Counted from the stretch's first letter, positions 54,439 through 63,787 are shown. The stretch is DNA of 64,000 nucleotides from Calothrix brevissima NIES-22 (GCF_002367995.1 NZ_AP018207.1:1054001-1118000), one strand, 5' to 3'. The notes: a model not told the origin generated them from the letters alone. Numbers and translations: made by a program.

Positions 54439-55002
54439 TCACAACTGTTTAGCGGCACAAAAAGCACAAATCTGCCAACGCTGAAGTTCACCTGGAGGTG
54501 TGGGAGATTGACACTGGGGACAAAGCGGTAAACTTTGCGATCGCGTTTGGATTAACTTTGCCCAACGCCCAAAAGCTGTATTGGCATTATTTATATCAGT
54601 ATTATTGGCATGAGGGGATGCGATCGCATTTTTAGAGGTAGTCGCATCAGCTACATAACTAGGATGTTCCGATGGCAAAACTTTTGTTGGTAATTTGACT
54701 TTTTCTGGCGAAGATTTCCACCCAGCAGTCGAAAAGCGAATATCCACCAGACAGATGCTGAGTTTTTCATTTAACGTTAACAATAGAGTTTGACGTTTAA
54801 AAGTCAGATTCTGTGCCCAAGCTGCGCTAGAAGTCGCTACCCACAGAACATCTCGCTGGATTGATAATGGCCGAGTATGTTTATTAGCAACAACTCCCAC
54901 AACTTCTGCCCAAATTTTCAGCACCAGTTGCAAAGGTTGTTCTTGCCATTGAGCCTGCTTTTGGAGAACATCTAGAATATCATTAACTGATTCAAAGGAC
55001 AT
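54439..55002 (-). CDS. DciA-like (DUF721) protein with C-terminal zinc ribbon
   Basis: A 187-residue protein. Residues about 1-100 are DUF721/DciA-type: SVNDILDVLQKQAQWQEQPLQLVLKIWAEVVG and RDVLWVATSSAAWAQNLTFKRQTLLLTLN. DciA loads the replicative helicase DnaB in many bacteria. A Ser/Asn-rich linker leads to a C-terminal ribbon CPQCQSP...CAFCAAK with two CxxC pairs. The ribbon may bind zinc and protein or DNA. The stop lies close to the AT-rich region. Confidence 0.8.
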   Translation of the reverse strand: MSFESVNDILDVLQKQAQWQEQPLQLVLKIWAEVVGVVANKHTRPLSIQRDVLWVATSSAAWAQNLTFKRQTLLLTLNEKLSICLVDIRFSTAGWKSSPEKVKLPTKVLPSEHPSYVADATTSKNAIASPHANNTDINNANTAFGRWAKLIQTRSQSLPLCPQCQSPTPPGELQRWQICAFCAAKQL

Positions 55003-55556
55003 CTTGCAAGAAAAGAGTAAAAATTGAGCTGAGGTCTGGGATCTATACTAAAAAAATTCATTCAAGATGCTAAAAAAAATTAGCCAGCGCCTTGCGGAGA
55101 GTGCTGCATTGCTGAAGCAGCACAGTCTGGCAGGTTTCCGCACCACTTGCTACAACGGGAAAGCAGCTAATCTGCTTTTAAGTTGCATAATCCATTGTGA
55201 GGGCTTTTGACTGTTGACTGTTGACTGTTGACTGTTGACCGCGCCAATTTTAGATTTTAGATTTTAGATTTTAGATTATTTCGGTTCATGCCCCGCCCCT
55301 TGTGGGTGGAACAAATCCAAAATCGTCAATTTAAAATCGCCAAGCTGCATCCCTTTATGGGTGTAGTCAATCCAAAATCGTAAATCCAAAATCCAAAATT
55401 GATTGACTGTTGACTGTTGACAGCCCTGATTAGTAGTTATGCAATTTAGATGGGCATTAGCTTAGATGCTTGTAGGGTAGCCAATGTCCAGGGGAATTTT
55501 CCCGATATTGGCAACTTATGTGTGACTGTAACAACTTGTTGATATTTGTTCTAATT
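55003..55556. other. 554-bp repeat-rich intergenic region
   Basis: It contains TTGACTG (about 55206-55240), TTTTAGA (about 55253-55280) and CCAAAATC heptamers, and a GCCTTGCGGAGAGTGCTGC block (about 55089-55150). No gene supported. Confidence 0.6.
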
Positions 55557-55709
55557 ATGATTAAGAGATTCACCGTGACTTTAACACGGCTGGTTCAACT
55601 AGTTTTAGCTGTGGATGGGATACTATTAACCATCTTTGCAGCAGCAGAAAGTAAAAATTCATCTCTAGATATGTCCGGCTTTGTATCAGTTTTAGGGAGC
55701 AGGCAATGA
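55557..55709 (+). CDS. Possible small membrane protein coupled to the next gene
   Basis: A 50-residue frame from ATG 55557 (IKRFTVTLTRLVQLVLAVDGILLTIFAAAES), one helix. Its stop overlaps the ATG of the next gene by four bases (ATGA), a sign of translational coupling. There is no clear ribosome site; an upstream ATG at 55518 is possible. Confidence 0.45.
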   Translation: MIKRFTVTLTRLVQLVLAVDGILLTIFAAAESKNSSLDMSGFVSVLGSRQ

Positions 55710-56971
55710 GTCAAAATCCGCGAGTAAATTCTGACACTCAATTGTCTAAAACACAGACTTTAAAGCCAGTAATAGCAGCAGCACTGGCGAGTTTAGAAGT
55801 CCAGCTAGATCGGGAGTTAGCTAGATACCGACGTACACGCAACACTTCTAGGTTACCAAATTCTGCACGTGTAATTAGTTATGTCGGTAGTTCACCGCAA
55901 GCGATCGCGGCGGCTATTATGGAGCAGTCTCAAGCAGCACAAACCAAACCCAGTATTCCACCATCTGTAGCACCATCTGTGACAGCTGATACGCCAGCAA
56001 TGGAAGCAGTTACAGAGCCAGCAGAGTTAGACGAAATGGATCATTTGCTGTTATCTTCTACTCCAGAGGTAACCCAAACACCGCCACCGCCACCGCCGCC
56101 CCCAGTGAATCCTACTACCAGCATCATACCAACAGGACAGTCACAGCAAAATAGTAATGGTTTAAAAGCAGATGACACCCCGATTGAGCCGGAGGATTAT
56201 TTAGAATCTAGCGAAGCACTGCTGCGAAGCGTTACGGATGAAGAACCGCAAAAGAAAAAGCCCAGCACGGCTAATGATGGTTTACTCTCACCGTTGGGTA
56301 TAGGTTCGATGCTACTGCTTTTGGTAGCAAGTCTGACTCTGGGATATGTAATTTTCAATCCCAAAGGTTTGACTCATTTGAACCTGAGTAAATTATTTAG
56401 TTCTCAATCTACTACCCCTACTACCCCTACGGAAAAAACTACAGTTCCTGTAGGCAATACCCCAGCCCAACCGGAACCAGTACTCACGCCCATACCCAAA
56501 TATCCCAATCTGGCGACTAAAGAGTTTCCCGAAGTCAACGATCCTAATGATATTGTCGGCTTACAACCGAAAGGCCAGGAAACTCCCCGCCCAGTGCCCA
56601 ATCCTGTGCCAATACAACCAGTTAATCCCCCCATTCAACCGCCTACACAAGTAGCTCCCCCACAAGCTGTAAATCCCCTCACAGTAGCGCCATCACCGCA
56701 GACGCAACCAGTAACGCCTAGCACGCCAACCAGCAGTCAAACACTACCCAATCCCCAACTCAAACCGTCAGCAGATGGTTTTTATCATGTAGTGATTGAT
56801 AATAATAGCGATCGCACTTTTGCCTCAGTACGGCGAGTAGTTACCGATGCTTATTTATCAACCGATAACAAATTCATTTTCCTGGGTGCTTTTAAAACTC
56901 AAAAAGAAGTTCAAAAACAGCTACAACTACTAGAGAAAAACGGAATTCAAGCTAGAGTGCAGCAGCCATAG
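55706..56971 (+). CDS. Single-pass membrane protein with SPOR-like C-terminal domain
   Basis: A 421-residue protein. About 1-60: basic cytoplasmic region (QLDRELARYRRTRNTSRL). A Pro-rich linker follows, one membrane helix (SPLGIGSMLLLLVASLTLGYVIF, about 196-218) and a long Pro/Thr/Gln periplasmic stretch. The C-terminal domain reads FYHVVIDNNSDRTFASVRRVV ... FIFLGAFKTQKEVQKQLQLLEKNGIQARV, with the SPOR-like F-LGAF-...-A pattern. SPOR domains bind glycan of septal peptidoglycan, so a role in division or septum maturation is possible. Not proven. Confidence 0.75.
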   Translation: MSQNPRVNSDTQLSKTQTLKPVIAAALASLEVQLDRELARYRRTRNTSRLPNSARVISYVGSSPQAIAAAIMEQSQAAQTKPSIPPSVAPSVTADTPAMEAVTEPAELDEMDHLLLSSTPEVTQTPPPPPPPPVNPTTSIIPTGQSQQNSNGLKADDTPIEPEDYLESSEALLRSVTDEEPQKKKPSTANDGLLSPLGIGSMLLLLVASLTLGYVIFNPKGLTHLNLSKLFSSQSTTPTTPTEKTTVPVGNTPAQPEPVLTPIPKYPNLATKEFPEVNDPNDIVGLQPKGQETPRPVPNPVPIQPVNPPIQPPTQVAPPQAVNPLTVAPSPQTQPVTPSTPTSSQTLPNPQLKPSADGFYHVVIDNNSDRTFASVRRVVTDAYLSTDNKFIFLGAFKTQKEVQKQLQLLEKNGIQARVQQP

Positions 56972-57047
56972 GGTATTGGGCATGGGGCATTGAGCATGGG
57001 GCAATTCAATTTTGGATTTTGGATTTGCGATAGCGCAGCGTAAAGCC

Positions 57048-57112
57048 TTCTCCTATCGGAGACGCTACGCGAACGGCATAGCTTCGCTTAGAGCGAGTCC
57101 GCGAGCGTCTTT
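57048..57112. repeat. Dispersed repeat (GAGACGCTACGCGAACGG type)
   Basis: Alternating short palindromes such as GGAGACGCTACGCGAAC and GCGAGTCCGCGAGCGTC, a common cyanobacterial intergenic sequence, between the SPOR-like gene and the PspA gene. Not coding. Confidence 0.65.
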
Positions 57113-57225
57113 TGGATTGGGTTTGAATCTAAAATCTAAAATCTAAAATCTAAAATTCCTTGTCCCCCTGCTCCCTGCCCCCCTGCCCCCTACACATGAC
57201 TGGCAAAAGTGAATGGAGAGCCGAC

Positions 57226-57939
57226 ATGGAAGTGATGAAGCGTATCCTGCGGGTGGTACAAGCGAATCTGAATAGTTTCCTCAACAGTACAGAAGATCCA
57301 GAAAAGGTTTTGGAACAGACTGTGATGGAGATGCAAGAAAATTTGATGCAGCTGCGGCGGGGAGTTGCAAGTGCGATCGCCATTCAAAAACGGACGGAAC
57401 GACAGGCGGCGGCGGCTGAGTCTACAGCCGAAGAATGGTATCGTCGCGCTCAATTGGCGCTGCAACAAGGAAACGAAGCTCTAGCTAAGGAAGCCTTAAC
57501 TAAACGGCGAGTTTATCAGGAAACTGCCAAAGCGCTCTTGAGTCAAAGAATAGAGCAAGCTGATGTGGTGGATAAACTAAAAAAGGATATGCGGACGTTA
57601 GAGTTAAAAATAGCGGAAGCAAAAACAAAAAAAGACCTGTACATTGCCCGCGCTCGTTCGGCAGAAGCCTCCTTTAAGCTGCAAGAGATGCTGAGTAGTG
57701 TTTCTGCCACTAGCAGCTTAAATGCCTTTGAGCGCATGGAAGAAAAGGTTTTGCAGCTAGAGGCACAATCAGAAGTTATAGCTCAATTGGGTGGTGATGA
57801 CTTACAAAAAAAATTTGCAGCGTTGGAAGCTACAGATGATATTGACACCGAGTTAGCAGCAATGAAACTACAGGTTATAAATGATGCTACGGAAGTACGT
57901 CCAAAACAGCAGTTACCCGAAAATCAAGAGCCAAGATAA
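57226..57939 (+). CDS. PspA/IM30-family protein (paralogue, upstream of vipp1)
   Basis: A 237-residue protein from ATG 57226; GGAGAG lies just upstream, and longer frames would start in repeat DNA. It is helical throughout: EVMKRILRVVQANLNSFLNSTEDPEKVLEQTVMEMQENL, then ERMEEKVLQLEAQSEVIAQLGGDDLQKKFAALEA. It ends about 25 residues after the core, without the C-terminal helix 7 of Vipp1. PspA/ESCRT-III-like proteins polymerise on stressed membranes. Followed 155 bp later by vipp1. Confidence 0.9.
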   Translation: MEVMKRILRVVQANLNSFLNSTEDPEKVLEQTVMEMQENLMQLRRGVASAIAIQKRTERQAAAAESTAEEWYRRAQLALQQGNEALAKEALTKRRVYQETAKALLSQRIEQADVVDKLKKDMRTLELKIAEAKTKKDLYIARARSAEASFKLQEMLSSVSATSSLNAFERMEEKVLQLEAQSEVIAQLGGDDLQKKFAALEATDDIDTELAAMKLQVINDATEVRPKQQLPENQEPR

Positions 57940-58094
57940 TGGGCAATTGGGTAAGTGGGAGTATATTAACAAATAAGGGGTGTTGGGTGGTACTGTTCCT
58001 GGCTGGAAAGATTACATTGGAATAAGTAGCTATTAAACAGTAAAAGCTTAACTGCCAACAAATTGCGTAAACAACACAAGGAAAAAACAAACTT

Positions 58095-58877
58095 ATGGGA
58101 TTATTTGATCGTATTAAGCGAGTAGTCAGTGCTAACCTCAACGACCTGGTAAATAAAGCTGAAGATCCTGAGAAAATGCTAGAGCAATCTATCCTGGAGA
58201 TGCAGGAAGATTTAGTTCAGCTACGTCAGGGTGTGGCACAAGCGATCGCTGCCCAAAAACGCACTGATAAGCAGTACAATGATGCCCAAAGTGAAATCAC
58301 CAAATGGCAGCGCAACGCCCAACTAGCCCTGCAAAAAGGTGATGAGAACCTAGCAAGACAAGCCCTAGAACGGAAAAAGACTTACACTGAAACTGGCACC
58401 GCCCTCAAGGCTAGCTTAGATCAGCAAAACGTTCAAGTCGAAACCCTCAAGCGCAATCTGATCCAGCTAGAAAGCAAGATTTCCGAAGCTAAAACCAAGA
58501 AAGAAATGCTCAAAGCGCGGATTACCACCGCTAAAGCCCAAGAGCAACTGCAAAATATGGTAAGCGGGATGAATACCAGCAGTGCATTAGCAGCCTTTGA
58601 GCGCATGGAAGAGAAGGTTTTACTCCAAGAAGCACGCGCTCAATCCGCCGCCGAGTTAGCTGGTGCTGACTTAGAAACCCAGTTTGCGCGTTTGGAAGCT
58701 GGTAGCGATGTTGATGATGAATTAGCCGCTTTAAAAGCCCAAATGACTTTAGGCCCTGCTAGTTCAGCCAATCAACCCCAACTACCACCACAACAAGAAA
58801 CTACTAAACCTAAAGCTAATAATGACGTAGTAGATTCTGAGTTGGAATCCTTACGCAAACAATTGGATCAAATGTAA
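58095..58877 (+). CDS. vipp1: Vipp1/IM30 membrane-remodelling protein
   Basis: A 260-residue protein: GLFDRIKRVVSANLNDLVNKAEDPEKMLEQSILEMQEDLVQLRQ, the helix-1/2 start, and the C-terminal extension NNDVVDSELESLRKQLDQ after a Pro/Gln linker. The extension distinguishes Vipp1 from PspA. Vipp1 builds rings and rods that shape and protect thylakoid membranes. The pair with an upstream PspA paralogue is kept in many cyanobacteria. A terminator follows. Confidence 0.95.
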   Translation: MGLFDRIKRVVSANLNDLVNKAEDPEKMLEQSILEMQEDLVQLRQGVAQAIAAQKRTDKQYNDAQSEITKWQRNAQLALQKGDENLARQALERKKTYTETGTALKASLDQQNVQVETLKRNLIQLESKISEAKTKKEMLKARITTAKAQEQLQNMVSGMNTSSALAAFERMEEKVLLQEARAQSAAELAGADLETQFARLEAGSDVDDELAALKAQMTLGPASSANQPQLPPQQETTKPKANNDVVDSELESLRKQLDQM

Positions 58878-58905
58878 TTTTGTTTTATAACTTCTTCCAA
58901 CTAGT

Positions 58906-58936
58906 CCCACACCTTTAGGTTGTGGGATTTTGCTTT
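58906..58936 (+). terminator. Terminator after vipp1
   Basis: TCCCACA (58906-58912) pairs with TGTGGGA (58922-58928), then TTTTGCTTTTTT. About 29 bp past the vipp1 stop. Confidence 0.85.
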
Positions 58937-58937
58937 T

Positions 58938-59120
58938 TTAGTCAATAGTCAATAGTCCATAGTCAATAGTCCATAGTCAATAGTCAATAGTCAATAGTCC
59001 ATAGTCAATAGTCAATAGTCCAAATGTTGACTGTTGACTTTTGACTGCGCCGCACTAAGCCTATCGAAGTGTTGACAAATGACCAATGACAAATGACCAA
59101 TGACCAATGACCAATGACCA
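58938..59120. repeat. Heptamer tandem repeats (AGTCAAT, GTCCATA; then TGACCAA)
   Basis: First GTCAATA/GTCCATA units (58938-59025), then GTTGACT, and after a GCGCCGCACTAAGCC block TGACCAA/TGACAAA units (59072-59118). Adjacent to the trxA-like gene's promoter region. Confidence 0.85.
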
Positions 59121-59183
59121 CTCAGATTGAGATACAGTATTTTGTGTGCCCACTTTGATCGATGCCACCCGATGGAGACTGTA

Positions 59184-59519
59184 ATGAGTACAGGTGTAAT
59201 CACCATAACTGATGCTAATTTTGAAACCGAAGTTTTAAAAGCTGATTTACCAGTATTGCTTTACTTTTGGGCTTCCTGGTGCGGGCCTTGTCAACTAATG
59301 TCACCAGTAATTAACCAGACTGCTAACAAGTATGGCGATCGCCTAAAAGTAGTTAAAATGGAAATTGACCCCAATCCGGTTACTGTTAAAAAATTCCAAG
59401 TGGAAGGCGTACCTGCTATCAGGTTAGTTCAAGGTGAAAAACTATTGGCATCCACTGAGGGAGTCATGAATAAAGATAAATTAATCAGCCTCTTAGATGA
59501 ATATTTCAATAAAAATTAG
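59184..59519 (+). CDS. Thioredoxin-family protein
   Basis: A 111-residue protein from ATG 59184, chosen because GGAGA sits 6 bases upstream; a longer frame starts at 59127. The active site reads FWASWCGPCQLMSPVI, the WCGPC motif with the usual Pro later (VEGVPAIRLV). It reduces protein disulfides, probably fed by ferredoxin- or NADPH-thioredoxin reductase. The sequence resembles the smaller y-type or m-type cyanobacterial thioredoxins; which is unclear. Confidence 0.93.
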   Translation: MSTGVITITDANFETEVLKADLPVLLYFWASWCGPCQLMSPVINQTANKYGDRLKVVKMEIDPNPVTVKKFQVEGVPAIRLVQGEKLLASTEGVMNKDKLISLLDEYFNKN

Positions 59520-59764
59520 TCACGAGTTTAAAGCCCAGCTTGCTGACTTAATCTGAGGTTGTCAATTTTGGATGAAAAAATCAAAATCCAAAATTTAATT
59601 AGGCTTTCTTACTTTTTCTACTTCCGAAGAAATTCGGGAGTAGATGTAAAATCGAAAATTTTTTATCCCAGCCCATACCTAAAGGTACGGGCTTAATCTA
59701 TCATTGAAAATCCTGAAGCTAAAATTTTTTGGCTATTGGTTATAACTATTGAGTATTAAAAACT

Positions 59765-60970
59765 ATGGAATTTGCCAAGCGGTTACAACCCCTGCAATCT
59801 AATGTCTTTGCAGATATGGATAAAGCTAAGGCTGCGGCTTTGGCTGCTGGACGAGAGATAATTGATTTATCCTTAGGATCTTCAGATTTACCTGCAGAAG
59901 CTCATGTGATTGAAGCGATCGCGCAATCGTTGTACGATCCGAGTACCCACGGTTATTTACTGTTTCACGGTACTAAAAGTTTTCGGCAAGCGGCTGCTAA
60001 TTGGTATGAAAATAAATTTGGTATTAAAGTTGACCCCGAAACTGAAGTATTGCCGTTAATTGGTTCTCAAGAAGGTACGGCACATTTACCTTTAGCAGTC
60101 TTAAATCCGGGAGATTTCGCCTTATTACTCGACCCTGGCTATCCTTCCCACATGGGCGGAGTTTACTTAGCTAGCGGTCAAATTTATGCCATGCCATTAC
60201 TGGAAGAAAATAATTTTTTACCAGTATTTAACGATATTCCGGCTCCGGTGGTGGCACAGTCGCGGATGATGGTGTTGAGCTATCCTCATAATCCTACAGC
60301 TGCGATCGCGACTTTAGAATTTTTCCAAGAAGCTGTAGCTTTTTGTCAGCAGCATAATATCGTCTTAGTTCACGATTTCCCCTATGTAGATTTGGTATTT
60401 CCAGAGGATGAGGGAAATAATCATGCTCACACCCCATCCCTAGTACCCTCTATTTTACAAGCTGATCCAGACAAAAGTATCTCAATTGAATTTTTCACCC
60501 TGTCCAAGTCTTATAATATGGGCGGTTTCCGGATTGGTTATGCGATTGGTAATCCTGAATTAATCAGGGCTTTACGTCAAGTCAAAGCAGCAGTGGACTT
60601 TAATCAGTATCGGGGAATTTTGAACGGTGCGATCGCGGCTTTAACAGGTTCCCAAATTGGCGTGGAAAAAGGAGTTGCTATCTTCCGTCAGCGTCGCGAT
60701 ACATTCATTAATGCTTTACACCGTATTGGCTGGTATGTTCCCACTCCCAAAGCCACAATGTATATTTGGGCAAAGTTACCTGCAAATTGTAGTTTAAATT
60801 CTCAAGAATTTTGTATTCAACTAGTTAAGCAAACTGGTGTAGCAGCTTCCCCTGGTTCTGGTTTTGGTAAATCGGGTGAAGGTTATGTTCGTTTTGCGTT
60901 AGTACATGAACCAACTATTTTAGAAACTGCTGTTGAGAGAATAGCTGAGTTTCTCAATTCTCTGAGTTAG
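59765..60970 (+). CDS. Class I/II PLP-dependent aminotransferase
   Basis: A 401-residue fold-type I aminotransferase. The PLP lysine is in TLSKSYNMGGFRIGY. Other contacts: LSLGSSDLPAEAH, YLLFHGTKSFRQA, SYPHNPTAA and FDFPYVDLVF-like HDFPYVDLVF. The family of LL-diaminopimelate-type aminotransferases (DapL-like) is close, but it could equally be an alanine or aspartate transaminase. It follows thioredoxin by 245 bp; the hairpin AGCCC..GGGCT at 59670-59693 lies between. Confidence 0.88.
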   Translation: MEFAKRLQPLQSNVFADMDKAKAAALAAGREIIDLSLGSSDLPAEAHVIEAIAQSLYDPSTHGYLLFHGTKSFRQAAANWYENKFGIKVDPETEVLPLIGSQEGTAHLPLAVLNPGDFALLLDPGYPSHMGGVYLASGQIYAMPLLEENNFLPVFNDIPAPVVAQSRMMVLSYPHNPTAAIATLEFFQEAVAFCQQHNIVLVHDFPYVDLVFPEDEGNNHAHTPSLVPSILQADPDKSISIEFFTLSKSYNMGGFRIGYAIGNPELIRALRQVKAAVDFNQYRGILNGAIAALTGSQIGVEKGVAIFRQRRDTFINALHRIGWYVPTPKATMYIWAKLPANCSLNSQEFCIQLVKQTGVAASPGSGFGKSGEGYVRFALVHEPTILETAVERIAEFLNSLS

Positions 60971-61054
60971 ATAAATGCGTAGTAAGGACTTCATTCCTTA
61001 ATTTTTAAGCACTCAAGTGCTTACTACAAACTCTTAAAATAAATGCGGTAAATC

Positions 61055-61843
61055 ATGCGGCGGATAATTAGAAAAGCGCTGACTTTGCTCTCAGTTTACT
61101 ACGCTTATATGCTTGAGTACCGAGCAGAAATGATTTTATGGGTATTATCTGGTTCTTTACCAATTATATTCATGGGTATTTGGATACAAGCGGCTCAGAG
61201 TGGACGCTTAAATTTAACACCTGTAGATTTTGCTCGGTACTTTTTAACAGTTTTTATTATTCGACAATTTACTGCTGTTTGGGTAATTTGGGATTTTCAA
61301 CGAGAAGTGGTAGAGGGTAGACTTTCACCTAGATTAATCCAACCTTTAGATCCTGTATGGCATCACTTGGCTGGACATGTTGCCGATAGATTTGCTAGGC
61401 TTCAGTTTACATTAATATTGATTGTATTATTTTTTGTTTTATATCCTCAAGCTTTTTGGATACCAAGTTTGGGTAGATTCTTGCTATTTATATTAGCAGT
61501 AATCATGGCATTTATTTTAAGATTTCTGATTCAATATACTTTTGCGATGTTCGCTTTTTGGACAGAAAGAGCTATTGCTTTAGACAATCTTTGGTTATTA
61601 TTTTATTTATTTCTCTCTGGAGTTATTGCACCCCTAGAAGTATTTCCCGAAAGTGTCAAAGCCATACTGATTTGGACACCTTTTCCTTATTTAGTTGATT
61701 TACCAGCCAATATTTTAATTGGGCTACCTATAGATATAGGGCGGGGATTTTTAGCTTTGCTAGGCTGGATATTAATATTTTTAGGTATAAATCGCTTGCT
61801 TTGGCGGATGGGTTTAAAGCATTATTCTGGTATGGGAGCTTAG
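61055..61843 (+). CDS. ABC-2 type permease (DUF990-like)
   Basis: A 262-residue protein with six hydrophobic segments: YYAYMLEYRAEMILWVLSG, FARYFLTVFIIRQFT, QPLDPVWHHLAGHVADRF, ILIVLFFVLYPQAF, TERAIALDNLWLLFYLFLSGVIAPLEVFPESV and FLALLGWILIFLGINRLLW. This is one of the two permeases that form ABC exporters of the YbhR/DUF990 kind. No ATPase gene is in the immediate window. It follows the aminotransferase by 84 bp. Confidence 0.85.
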   Translation: MRRIIRKALTLLSVYYAYMLEYRAEMILWVLSGSLPIIFMGIWIQAAQSGRLNLTPVDFARYFLTVFIIRQFTAVWVIWDFQREVVEGRLSPRLIQPLDPVWHHLAGHVADRFARLQFTLILIVLFFVLYPQAFWIPSLGRFLLFILAVIMAFILRFLIQYTFAMFAFWTERAIALDNLWLLFYLFLSGVIAPLEVFPESVKAILIWTPFPYLVDLPANILIGLPIDIGRGFLALLGWILIFLGINRLLWRMGLKHYSGMGA

Positions 61844-61964
61844 AGAATTCAAAATTCAAAATTCAAAATTCAAAATTCAAAATTAATGAGTTTATATATC
61901 AATACTGTTTCAATTTTGAAAAATATCGGTGTTGATACCATTTCAAAAGAAATATAATGTGGAT

Positions 61965-62038
61965 GTAGGTTGGGTTGAACGAAGTGAAACCCAACAAATC
62001 GCCGAAAATGTTGGGTTTTGTTCCTCAACCCAACCTAC
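61965..62038. repeat. GTAGGTTGGGTT dispersed inverted repeat
   Basis: Begins GTAGGTTGGGTTGAAC and ends TTCCTCAACCCAACCTAC. Same family as 15142-15215 and 32507-32578. An ATTCAAA heptamer tract lies upstream (about 61851-61882). Confidence 0.85.
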
Positions 62039-62065
62039 ATTTATCCTTAACTGAACCGTATTGCG

Positions 62066-63787
62066 CTATAAATTACTGGGTATGGTTTTAAATTTTTCGG
62101 CTGAACCTAAAGAATAATCATCTAATTTAAAATCTGCAAAAGGTTTCTTCTCTAAGCGATTTCTCAAGGCTTCATCAACAATTACACCTGATGATTTATT
62201 TTTGACGCCAATAATAATAATACTTCTTTGATATGCAGTTAAATCTTGACTGGCTTGACAATCACTGCGTTGAAATTGTCCTAAATTTAATAAGCGATAA
62301 CCCTTAACGCTGGGTGTATTACTAAATAATTTTTTGGCTAAAAGTTGGATTTGTTGAGAACGTTCTAAAGCGCGGCGTTGTTCAATTACTGTATCACCTT
62401 CACAAGAAGCTGTACCTACAGAGATAATTTCGCTGGGATTTTCCATTATCTTCTGAATACCTTCTTGTTCTAAGTTTAACTTTAAGGCTTCCAGACTGAT
62501 AACTTTATCGTTATATTTAATTTGGAAGTTACTGCCTAAAAGCCATTTATATTCTATAGATAAAACAGCGATATTAAACTCAGCGCTTCTACCTTGACTA
62601 TCTTGTCCTTCTACATAAGGGAAATAATCTACTTTACCTTTTCTTTCTGGTGCTTGTCCATAATTAGGTAAGGAATTAAATTTGAGATTTCCTAAGAATA
62701 AAGCTATTAAACCTAGTAAACCTAATGATGCAATTAAAGCGGCAATTAATGCAATTAAGGGGAGTTTTTCTGGTGGCTTTTCGGGAGATTTAACAGTTTT
62801 AATTGCTGGTGCAGGTAACTGTGCAGTTTGGTGAGTATCCGGTGCAGTTACTGTTGTAGTTGTAGTTATACTGGCATTTAATATCTTTTCAATTTCGGCT
62901 AATTTATCTAAAATTTCTTGAACATTGGCGGGACGGTTTTCAATTTCCGGAGCCATTAACCAATCAATTAAATTTAATAATAAACTAGAAATATTATTTG
63001 TCCGATTTCGCCAATGCAAAACATTATGCTGAATATCGTACATTTCTAAAGGATGGTAACCTGTGAGTAAAAATACAAAGGTGCGTCCTAAAGCAAAAAA
63101 ATCTGATTGGGGTACGGCTGCGCCATGCATTTGTTCTGGGGCGCTATAGCCAGATGATAAAATTGCAGTTTCCCCATTTAAAGATTGAGCGAATTCTTTA
63201 GCTGTGCCAAAATCAATTAACACCAAATCTCCCCCATCTTTTTTACCTTGGGTATCTGGTGAACTGCGCAGCATAATATTACTAGGTTTAATATCCCGAT
63301 GTAGATATTGCTGACTATGTAAGACAGCTAAAATCTCTAGTAATTGTCTCAACCAATATATAGCTTGTGTTTGGGAAATGGGGAGATTTTCTTGTTGTTT
63401 CAGCCATTGTTCTAAATTAAGTCCGTCAATTTTCTCCATTGCTAGACAGTGCAATAATAAACCGTTGCGGGTTTGATATTGAAAGTAGCCATCGACTTGG
63501 GGTATACCGGAATGATTTAACTGTTTGAGTACGGTAACTTCTTGCTGAAATAGTTCGACTAACTCAGGTTCATTAGATAAATTTTCTCTGAGTACTTTGA
63601 TGATTTTTGGTGTGTCTTGTGCGTATGCTTCATATATTCTGCTAAAACCAGTTTTTTCACTTAATAAGCGCGTAACACGGTAGCGTCCTAAAAGTTGCAA
63701 TTGGGAACCACAACTTTGACAAAAACGATGTTCCTCCTGGCTGGATTGATTGGGTTGAGGACAAACTGGATTAATACAAAGGCTCAT
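62066..63787 (-). CDS. Ser/Thr protein kinase with N-terminal zinc ribbon and extracellular sensor
   Basis: A 573-residue protein. A Cys-rich ribbon (C4, C9, C23, C26) leads into a Hanks-type kinase: K64 (IIKVLRE), HRDIKPSN (163-170), DFGTA (192-196), APE (216-218). The glycine-rich loop is reduced (LLSEKTGFSRIYEA). One membrane helix (LPLIALIAALIASLGLLGLIALFLGNL, about 345-371) and an outside domain of about 200 residues follow, with C...C near its middle. Typical of cyanobacterial SpkB-like kinases. Ligand and targets unknown. Confidence 0.9.
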   Translation of the reverse strand: MSLCINPVCPQPNQSSQEEHRFCQSCGSQLQLLGRYRVTRLLSEKTGFSRIYEAYAQDTPKIIKVLRENLSNEPELVELFQQEVTVLKQLNHSGIPQVDGYFQYQTRNGLLLHCLAMEKIDGLNLEQWLKQQENLPISQTQAIYWLRQLLEILAVLHSQQYLHRDIKPSNIMLRSSPDTQGKKDGGDLVLIDFGTAKEFAQSLNGETAILSSGYSAPEQMHGAAVPQSDFFALGRTFVFLLTGYHPLEMYDIQHNVLHWRNRTNNISSLLLNLIDWLMAPEIENRPANVQEILDKLAEIEKILNASITTTTTVTAPDTHQTAQLPAPAIKTVKSPEKPPEKLPLIALIAALIASLGLLGLIALFLGNLKFNSLPNYGQAPERKGKVDYFPYVEGQDSQGRSAEFNIAVLSIEYKWLLGSNFQIKYNDKVISLEALKLNLEQEGIQKIMENPSEIISVGTASCEGDTVIEQRRALERSQQIQLLAKKLFSNTPSVKGYRLLNLGQFQRSDCQASQDLTAYQRSIIIIGVKNKSSGVIVDEALRNRLEKKPFADFKLDDYSLGSAEKFKTIPSNL

